From NCBI GenBank assembly GCA_013099195.1, contig CP039999.1:372001-436000 (forward strand): a stretch of DNA of 64,000 nt, in the 5' to 3' direction. The translations under genes were made by a program, and so were the position numbers. This document shows, one piece after another, positions 58,462 to 64,000 of the stretch (position 1 is its first letter; every line of letters starts with the position of its first letter). This stretch comes from Candidatus Saccharibacteria bacterium oral taxon 488 (GTDB lineage: Bacteria > Patescibacteriota > Saccharimonadia > Saccharimonadales > Saccharimonadaceae). The notes under the pieces were generated by a model that saw only the letters and a list, made by a program, of their open reading frames with translations, had not been told where the DNA came from and did not search any database.

Positions 58462-58781
58462 TATTTAATCTCCTTATTTTTTGCTTGGCGAGCGACGCGA
58501 GTTTTGCCGCCGTCAGCGTTCTTTACTAAACCAACCCGGCTGGTTTTGCCTGACTTTTCGTCGACAACCAGGGCGACTTTGCTGATGTCCATCGGTACGT
58601 GGATATCTTTCTTGCCGCCTTTTGGATTGTACTGGCTTGGCTTGACGTGGCGGTGCCCGACGCCAACACCTTCGACCAAAACAGTCTGATCTTTGGTGTT
58701 AACTTTCAGAACTTTACCAGTCGTGCCCTTGTTCTTACCAGCAATGATTTTTACGGTGTCATCTTTGTGAATACGAGCCAT
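58461..58781 (-). CDS. rplX: 50S ribosomal protein L24
   Basis: 106 aa. KOW motif KIIAGKNKGTTGKVLKV. Assembly initiator of the large subunit. Overlaps rplN by one base. Confidence 0.96.
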   Translation of the reverse strand: MARIHKDDTVKIIAGKNKGTTGKVLKVNTKDQTVLVEGVGVGHRHVKPSQYNPKGGKKDIHVPMDISKVALVVDEKSGKTSRVGLVKNADGGKTRVARQAKNKEIK

Positions 58782-59149
58782 TAGAGTACCTCCGGAGCTA
58801 GGCTTACGATCTTCATGTAGCCCATGTCGCGTAGTTCCCTAGGTACTGGGCCGAAGACACGGGTAGCCTTTGGCTGCTTGTCATCGTTGATAATCACCAC
58901 GGCGTTGTCATCAAAGCAGATGGTTGAACCGTCTTTGCGGTGGATTTGGTCGCGGGTACGAACCACCACAGCTTTAACGACAGACTTCTTTTTGACGTTG
59001 CCAGTTGGACTGGCGTCCTTGACTGAACAGACGATCACGTCGCCAACGCGAGCGTAGCGGCGGCGGGTACCGCCGAGGACGCGGATGCACAATACTTCTT
59101 TGGCACCCGAGTTGTCAGCTACCTTGAGGCGAGATTCTTGTTGGATCAT
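58781..59149 (-). CDS. rplN: 50S ribosomal protein L14
   Basis: 122 aa. [23 protein letters not shown] start and [20 protein letters not shown]. Intersubunit bridge protein. ATGA overlap with rpsQ. Confidence 0.97.
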   Translation of the reverse strand: MIQQESRLKVADNSGAKEVLCIRVLGGTRRRYARVGDVIVCSVKDASPTGNVKKKSVVKAVVVRTRDQIHRKDGSTICFDDNAVVIINDDKQPKATRVFGPVPRELRDMGYMKIVSLAPEVL

Positions 59150-59457
59150 TTGTCATCCTCCTTGGTCTCTTCCTCAGTTTCGCCAGAAACTTCAGCCTTT
59201 AGTTTGATAGAACCGCGAGACTTTTCAATCACCTTGACCAGCGTAAAGCTCTTGGTCTTGGAAATTGGGCGGGTCTCTTCGATTTGCACCTTGTCGCCTT
59301 CGCCTGCTTGATTGGTCTCATCATGAGCAGTGTACTTGCGAGTCACGGTGTACTGTTTGCCGTAGAGCGGATGCGTTTCGCGGCTGGTGACCGTCACAGT
59401 GATGGTCTTGTCGCGCTTAGCACTCGTTACGACGCCAATCAGTGTTCGTCGGGCCAT
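59146..59457 (-). CDS. rpsQ: 30S ribosomal protein S17
   Basis: 103 aa. [20 protein letters not shown] and [21 protein letters not shown]-terminal Glu/Lys tail of ~20 residues is extra. Confidence 0.96.
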   Translation of the reverse strand: MARRTLIGVVTSAKRDKTITVTVTSRETHPLYGKQYTVTRKYTAHDETNQAGEGDKVQIEETRPISKTKSFTLVKVIEKSRGSIKLKAEVSGETEEETKEDDK

Positions 59458-59663
59458 TACTTGCTCTCCTTTTCATTAATTTGTGTCAGCAGGCGTGCGA
59501 TGTCCTTGCGGAGTGAACGCAACGCTTTTGGATTAACTAATTCGCCAGCAGCGTGAGAACGTTTTGCTTGAAGCAGGTCATGTCGCTTTTCGGCGAGTTC
59601 CTTCTTCAAATCATCAACCGTCTTTACAACTGCTGCTTTTGCGGTTTTCTTTGCTTCAGCCAT
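59457..59663 (-). CDS. rpmC: 50S ribosomal protein L29
   Basis: 68 aa. LKKELAEKRHDLLQAKRSHAAG and LRSLRKDIARLLTQINEKE. Sits near the tunnel exit with L23. One-base overlaps with both neighbours. Confidence 0.95.
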   Translation of the reverse strand: MAEAKKTAKAAVVKTVDDLKKELAEKRHDLLQAKRSHAAGELVNPKALRSLRKDIARLLTQINEKESK

Positions 59664-60076
59664 TATGCGTCCTCCCGCTTGATGAACTTACATTTGACTG
59701 GTAGTTTGTGGCTCGCCAGGCGCATTGCTTCGCGGGCTACTTCCTCGGAAACGCCCTGCATTTCAAACATCACCGTGCCGGCCTTTACTTTAGCAACAAA
59801 GAACTCTGGATTGCCTTTACCACCACCCATCTTCAAACCAAGTGGCTTGCGGGTAACTGGGGTGTGCGGGAAAATCCGGATCCAAATCTTACCACCACGC
59901 TTGATGTAGCGGGTCATTGCCTGACGAGCAGACTCGATTTGGCGGGAGTTGATGCGCTCGTTTGATTGTGATTGCAGTGCAAAGTCGCCGAACGCGATGT
60001 AATTACCACGGGTTGCTTGACCACGGTTTTTACCGATGCGCACTTTGCGGTGCTTGGTTTTCTTTGGTAACAGCAT
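59663..60076 (-). CDS. rplP: 50S ribosomal protein L16
   Basis: 137 aa. [20 protein letters not shown] start, [20 protein letters not shown] and [20 protein letters not shown]. Contacts tRNA at the A site. Confidence 0.97.
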   Translation of the reverse strand: MLLPKKTKHRKVRIGKNRGQATRGNYIAFGDFALQSQSNERINSRQIESARQAMTRYIKRGGKIWIRIFPHTPVTRKPLGLKMGGGKGNPEFFVAKVKAGTVMFEMQGVSEEVAREAMRLASHKLPVKCKFIKREDA

Positions 60077-60712
60077 TTAGCGACTCCTTTCTCCCTTATA
60101 AATCCACACTTTCACGCCGATGATACCAGCTGGTGTCTGGGCGCGAGCACAGTGGAAGTCAATATCAGCGCGAAGGGTGTGAAGCGGCACTGAGCCCTCG
60201 ATCACCTTTTCGCGGCGTGCCATTTCCGCACCGTTCAAACGACCAGCCACCTCGATGCGGATACCTTTGGCACCGGCACTCATGGTGTTTTGTGCGGTCA
60301 TTTTGGTGGCGCGGCGGAAGTTGATGCGGCGCTCCAACTGGCGAGCAATGTTTTCTGCTACCAATTTAGCTGCTAGTTCTGGTCGGCGCACTTCTTCGAT
60401 GTTGATGCGAACAGGTGACCCGACAATCTTCTCAACTTGCTTTTTCAATTCATTCACGCCAGCACCACCACGGCCAATCACTACACCAGCTTTCGCCGTG
60501 TGAATAGTTACCGTGATCAAGTTGGCACTCCGCTCAATCTCAATGCGATTGATGGTTGGGCGTGAGGCAAATTTCTTCTCAATCAATTCGCGGATTTCGT
60601 GATCCTGGCGAATTGCCTCCGCAAACTCTTTCTTATTGGCCGTAAACCAACGAGAGCTCCAGTTCTTGTGAACTTGTAGGCGGAAGTTGATTGGATTCAC
60701 TTTTTGACCCAT
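60077..60712 (-). CDS. rpsC: 30S ribosomal protein S3
   Basis: 211 aa. Starts MGQKVNPINFRLQVHKNWSS; KH domain with VVIGRGGAGVNELKKQVEK; C-terminal DIDFHCARAQTPAGIIGVKVW. Part of the mRNA entry helicase. Confidence 0.97.
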   Translation of the reverse strand: MGQKVNPINFRLQVHKNWSSRWFTANKKEFAEAIRQDHEIRELIEKKFASRPTINRIEIERSANLITVTIHTAKAGVVIGRGGAGVNELKKQVEKIVGSPVRINIEEVRRPELAAKLVAENIARQLERRINFRRATKMTAQNTMSAGAKGIRIEVAGRLNGAEMARREKVIEGSVPLHTLRADIDFHCARAQTPAGIIGVKVWIYKGERSR

Positions 60713-61177
60713 TTACTTCTCCTCCTTTTTTGCCGTGGTTTCGGCGGCTTTTTTCGTTGCAGGTTTGGCAGGTTTGGTCTCTGCTTTGGCCTTGGTCTCT
60801 GGTTTTTTCGCAGGCGCTTTCTTTGGCTTCTCGGTACCGGTTACTTCAACCAAAATGTTTGAAGTCTTTTTCTGGAATGGCAACGCACGACCCTTTGACG
60901 CTGGCTTAAAGCGACGCAGGCGCGTACCAGTGGTAACGCTTAACGTGGTAATCACCAAGCTTTTGGCGTCTAAACCGTGGTTGTTGATGGCGTTTGCCTT
61001 GGCACTGTCGATCGCCTTCTTGACTGGCAAAGCAGCGCGTTTTGGCACGTGCTCCAAGATAACCAATGCATCAGCGACGGTGCGGCCGCGTACTAGTGCA
61101 GCCACCAGGCTAACCTTGCGTGGTGTTTGGTCAACACCTTTGGCGTAAGCGCGAACAGTATACGTAGTATCAGCCAT
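60713..61177 (-). CDS. rplV: 50S ribosomal protein L22 with Lys/Ala-rich tail
   Basis: 154 aa against ~110 usual. L22 core at 1-115 (RKVSLVAALVRGRTVADALVIL, tunnel hairpin with RRFKPASKGRALPF). The last ~40 residues are a repetitive Lys/Ala/Pro/Glu tail (KKAPAKKPETKAKAETKPAK). Confidence 0.95.
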   Translation of the reverse strand: MADTTYTVRAYAKGVDQTPRKVSLVAALVRGRTVADALVILEHVPKRAALPVKKAIDSAKANAINNHGLDAKSLVITTLSVTTGTRLRRFKPASKGRALPFQKKTSNILVEVTGTEKPKKAPAKKPETKAKAETKPAKPATKKAAETTAKKEEK

Positions 61178-61179
61178 GA

Positions 61180-61446
61180 TTACTTCTTATCCTTTCCGCC
61201 GTGCTTACGGAACTTACGAGTTGGGCTAAACTCACCGAGTTTGTGGCCAACCATGTTTTCAGTAATCAGCACAGGCACGTGCATCTTACCGTTGTAGACA
61301 GCAATCGTTCGACCGACCATTTCTGGAGTGATGGTCGAAGCGCGCGCCCACGTTTTGATAACGGTTCGATCGTCAAGGCTGAGAGCAGCGACTTTTTTCG
61401 CAAGCTTCACATCGACGAATGGACCTTTCTTTAATGAACGACTCAT
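61180..61446 (-). CDS. rpsS: 30S ribosomal protein S19
   Basis: 88 aa. [19 protein letters not shown] and [22 protein letters not shown]. Small-subunit head. Confidence 0.97.
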   Translation of the reverse strand: MSRSLKKGPFVDVKLAKKVAALSLDDRTVIKTWARASTITPEMVGRTIAVYNGKMHVPVLITENMVGHKLGEFSPTRKFRKHGGKDKK

Positions 61447-61452
61447 CGTGAT

Positions 61453-62292
61453 TTACCTCTTCCTCTTCGCGTCGTGACGCGTGCGTACGATTAATTTATT
61501 TGAGCCTTTGCGGCGGCGAGTTCGATAACCCAGCGTCAATTGGCCCCATGGCGTACGTGGTGCCTTACCAGTACCGTGGCGACCACCGTCACCACCACCA
61601 TGTGGGTGATCGGCGGCGTTCATGACGACACCGCGCACGGTTGGGCGAATACCCTTGCGGCGGCGGCGACCAGCTGAACCGATCTTTACGTTCTGGTGCT
61701 GGATGTTACCGACTGTACCGATGGCAGCGGTTGCTTCCAAGCGAACTTTGCGAACCTCGCCAGATGGCAATTTGATAGTTGCGTAATTGCCTTCTTTGGC
61801 CATCAACTGAGCTTTGGCACCAGCGGCGCGAACCATTTGCGCACCTTTGCCGGCAGTCAGTTCAATAGCATAAATCATCGTACCAACAGGGATAGCAGAC
61901 AGCGGCAGGCGGTTTGATGCCTCAATTGGCGCTTCCTCGCCAGTCTGAATCGTCTTGCCCTTGACCATCGAGGTGTCGGCCAATACGTAGTGGTACAAAT
62001 TGTACTGATCTTTCACCCGAGCGATGCGCGCTGAGCGGTTTGGATCGTACTCAATTTCTTCAACCGTCAGCGTCAGACCAGCCGGCAAATTGTGGTTCAC
62101 CAAACGGTAGTGACGACGAACGCCACCGCCGCGATGACGCACGGTGATGCGGCCTTGGTTGTTGCGGCCGGCATTTTGCTTTTTGGCTTTGATCAGACTT
62201 TTGAGCGGTTTTTTCGTCGTGATGTCCGACAAGTCCTGGCTCGTCATGCCGCGACGAGCAGGAGTGGTTGGATTGTAAGCTTTCACTGGCAT
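61453..62292 (-). CDS. rplB: 50S ribosomal protein L2
   Basis: 279 aa. MPVKAYNPTTPARRGMT start, GGGVRRHYRLVNHN, and the C-terminal MNAADHPHGGGDGGRHG loop with the conserved His near the peptidyl-transferase centre. Overlaps rplW by one base. Confidence 0.98.
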   Translation of the reverse strand: MPVKAYNPTTPARRGMTSQDLSDITTKKPLKSLIKAKKQNAGRNNQGRITVRHRGGGVRRHYRLVNHNLPAGLTLTVEEIEYDPNRSARIARVKDQYNLYHYVLADTSMVKGKTIQTGEEAPIEASNRLPLSAIPVGTMIYAIELTAGKGAQMVRAAGAKAQLMAKEGNYATIKLPSGEVRKVRLEATAAIGTVGNIQHQNVKIGSAGRRRRKGIRPTVRGVVMNAADHPHGGGDGGRHGTGKAPRTPWGQLTLGYRTRRRKGSNKLIVRTRHDAKRKR

Positions 62293-62612
62293 TACTTGGT
62301 CTCCTCCATCTGCTGCTCTACTGCGTCAAACACATCGAGCTTATCGCCATCTTTCAGCGTCACGTAAGCTTTCTTCCAATCCTTGCGCGTAGTCGTGCCA
62401 GGATAGCGGTTCTTGCCACGTGAGAAACGCACAGCTTTGCCGTCTTGCACCAAGGTTTTCACCTTCAGAACGGTGACGTCAAATTGCGCTTCAACTGCTG
62501 CTTTGATCTCGTTTTTATTCAGGTTGAGCGGAACGCGGAACACGTACACGCCGTTGGCGCTCTGTGCGTATGCTTTCTCGCTAATGCGTGGGATAATTGT
62601 CATCTGTTTCAT
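62292..62612 (-). CDS. rplW: 50S ribosomal protein L23
   Basis: 106 aa. IPRISEKAYAQSANGVYVFRV and VTVLKVKTLVQDGKAVRFSRG. Docking site for signal recognition particle and trigger factor. Confidence 0.96.
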   Translation of the reverse strand: MKQMTIIPRISEKAYAQSANGVYVFRVPLNLNKNEIKAAVEAQFDVTVLKVKTLVQDGKAVRFSRGKNRYPGTTTRKDWKKAYVTLKDGDKLDVFDAVEQQMEETK

Positions 62613-62613
62613 A

Positions 62614-63213
62614 TTACGCTTCCTCCTTACTCAGCCACTCAGTGATTACTGGCAGAGCTTTCGGGGTCATGACAATAGTATCCGCATTCAGAATGTGGTA
62701 GACGCTGAGGTAGCTCGCACGAATCACCAATACGTTCTGAATGTTGTTTGTGGCACGCATCAATTCTGGCGTCTTTTCGTCGACGACGATCAGGACGCGG
62801 CGCTCAAACTTGTTGTCAGCCAAGAAGGTTGCGACCTCTTTGGTCTTGCCAGTCGTCTTGATGTCTTTGACGACGATCTTCTTTGCTTCATTGGCTACCG
62901 TCAAGGCTTGGCGAATTGCCACTTTCTTGGCGGTTTTGGACAATTTTTTGGCGTAGTTTTCGTTGCCGCGTGGGCCAAAGACCACACCACCACCGCGCCA
63001 GATTGGGTTACGGGTTGAGCCGAAACGTGCTCGACCAGTTCCCTTTTGCTTCCATGGCTTTTTACCACCACCGGAAACTTCACCACGCTGCTTGGTTGTG
63101 GCACTTGCCAAACGAGCGTTGGCTAGGTAGCTGTCATATGCCAATTTCAACAGTTCGTGATTTGGCACTTCAACAGCAAAAATGTCTTTAGGAAGTTTGG
63201 TTGATTCAGCCAT
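62614..63213 (-). CDS. rplD: 50S ribosomal protein L4
   Basis: 199 aa. RGEVSGGGKKPWKQKGTGRARFGSTRNPIW is the tunnel loop (conserved). Often the repressor of the S10 operon. Overlaps rplC by one base. Confidence 0.96.
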   Translation of the reverse strand: MAESTKLPKDIFAVEVPNHELLKLAYDSYLANARLASATTKQRGEVSGGGKKPWKQKGTGRARFGSTRNPIWRGGGVVFGPRGNENYAKKLSKTAKKVAIRQALTVANEAKKIVVKDIKTTGKTKEVATFLADNKFERRVLIVVDEKTPELMRATNNIQNVLVIRASYLSVYHILNADTIVMTPKALPVITEWLSKEEA

Positions 63214-63827
63214 TACTTGTTACCTCCTAAAATGATCAGCCCTTTTCGTGGCCCAGGCACAGCGCCCTTCACCCCGATCAGATTGGTCTCTGGATCAACA
63301 TATGCCACTTCCAGGTTCTTGACCGTAACACGCTCGTGACCCATGTGGCCAGCCATCGTCTTACCCTTGAACACTTTTTGTGGATACATCGAGCCAATTG
63401 AACCTGGCTTACGAGTATTACCTTTACCACCGTGCGTCTTGCGGTGACGCTTAAAGTTGTGGCGTTTAATGGTTCCAGCGAAACCTTTACCTTTGCTGGT
63501 TCCGGTCGCATCGACAGAATCGCCGACTTCGAACGCGGAAACGTTGATTTCATCGCCAACTTTGAGTCCCTCAGGGATCTCGTCGACGCGGAATTCCCGA
63601 ATGTGCTTCGGGGTCACTTGGGCTGGCTTCACGTGTCCAGCCACGGCCTTGCTCAGGTTCTTACCCTCTCCATAAGCGACCTGTACCGCATTGTAACCGT
63701 CGGTCTCGACAGTCTTCACCTGAGTCACGGTGACAGGGCCGGCTTGGATCAGCGTCACCGGAATGGCTTTGCCGTCTTCAGCCAAGAGCTGGGTCATACC
63801 AAGTTTGGTACCGAGAAGTGTTTTCAC
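63213..63827 (-). CDS. rplC: 50S ribosomal protein L3
   Basis: 204 aa, GTG start. LLGTKLGMTQLLAEDGKAIPVT, and the loop KRHRKTHGGKGNTRKPGSIG near the peptidyl-transferase centre. First gene of the cluster in this window; rpsJ, which usually precedes it, is not in the 173 bases upstream. The ribosome-binding site lies in a hairpin (see leader). Confidence 0.97.
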   Translation of the reverse strand: MKTLLGTKLGMTQLLAEDGKAIPVTLIQAGPVTVTQVKTVETDGYNAVQVAYGEGKNLSKAVAGHVKPAQVTPKHIREFRVDEIPEGLKVGDEINVSAFEVGDSVDATGTSKGKGFAGTIKRHNFKRHRKTHGGKGNTRKPGSIGSMYPQKVFKGKTMAGHMGHERVTVKNLEVAYVDPETNLIGVKGAVPGPRKGLIILGGNK

Positions 63828-63934
63828 TTTTCCTCACTCCCACTTAAATACTCCTGATGACGTGCGGTTTCTGGGTTCTGAGTGAGGCGTTTGTGACAAG
63901 CACCCTACTATAGCCAGACCTGCTCATTCATCAA
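63828..63934 (-). promoter_or_regulatory. rplC operon promoter and SD-sequestering leader
   Basis: TTGATG (63929-63934), 16 bp, TATAGT (63907-63912). In the ~70-nt leader CCTCACTC (minus strand, 63880-63887) pairs perfectly with GAGTGAGG (63832-63839), which holds the ribosome-binding site four bases before the GTG. The fold would block translation, as expected for a protein-controlled ribosomal operon. Bases 63935-64000 also hold TTACAAT but no gene. Confidence 0.6.
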
Positions 63935-64000
63935 GGAGAACAGTTGATATTACGCGTAATAGAAATTACTTCGTGATTGTAACACACATTGGCCTGTGGC

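Noticed and set aside
1..64000. CRISPR arrays, insertion sequences, prophage, replication origin
   Set aside because: No regularly spaced direct repeats, transposase or integrase genes, and no dnaA or DnaA-box cluster seen.

Overview
The window looks like a chromosome segment of a Saccharibacteria (TM7, Patescibacteria/CPR) bacterium. This is inferred from gene content and not from a marker-gene search. Supporting points are: a large ribosomal protein cluster in which rpsE runs straight into rplO with no rpmD (uL30), as in CPR bacteria; cysteine-free versions of S4, S14, L33 and L36; small orphan proteins between ribosomal genes; an LPxTG-type surface protein; and very short intergenic spaces. 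There are no insertion sequences, CRISPR arrays, prophage genes or rRNA genes. Four tRNAs are present: Trp, Thr-GGT, Tyr and Thr-TGT.

Layout. 1-2.4 kb: the start of a dus gene, a Fic protein with its own HTH domain and operator, and a promoter-driven ~830-nt locus packed with hairpins that carries a 56-codon zinc-ribbon ORF and a tRNA-like fold. 2.5-20.7 kb: a UvrD helicase-nuclease fusion, a CtpE-like P-type ATPase, a DHH phosphoesterase, a MacB/FtsX-type ABC exporter, and a replication/repair block (recR, ybaB, dnaB, dnaX). 20.9-29.3 kb: the secE-nusG-rplK-rplA-rplJ-rplL group, broken up by unrelated genes (eno, a tsaC-like gene, a 571-aa orphan and a membrane protein), with an attenuator-type L10 leader. 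29.4-47.7 kb: an orphan histidine kinase, a YgjP-type metallopeptidase, an LPxTG surface protein, an alpha-glucan operon (GT4-GH57-GH15), rpmG, an AlkD-nitroreductase fusion, tRNAs, holB, an rluD-like gene, trpS and small enzymes. 47.8-63.8 kb: the S10-spc-alpha ribosomal supercluster read on the minus strand from rplC to rpsI. It is interrupted by a 176-aa membrane protein gene and by an OmpA-domain gene on the opposite strand.

Expression logic. A striking regularity is visible. About twenty first-of-operon genes that are not ribosomal have a -10 box (often TGN-TATAAT) that ends only 6-8 nt before the start codon and no Shine-Dalgarno sequence, which implies leaderless mRNAs. Ribosomal and in-operon genes have good Shine-Dalgarno sequences and often structured leaders (L10 attenuator, hairpins at rplC and secE). 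This rule helped decide several start codons below, including a GTG start for the tsaC-like gene.

Most interesting targets: the structured RNA/zinc-ribbon locus at 1.5-2.4 kb, the widespread leaderless promoters, the 72-aa protein gene inside the spc operon, the in-frame AlkD-nitroreductase fusion with an internal ribosome-binding site, and the apparent loss of structural zinc sites in ribosomal and clamp-loader proteins.
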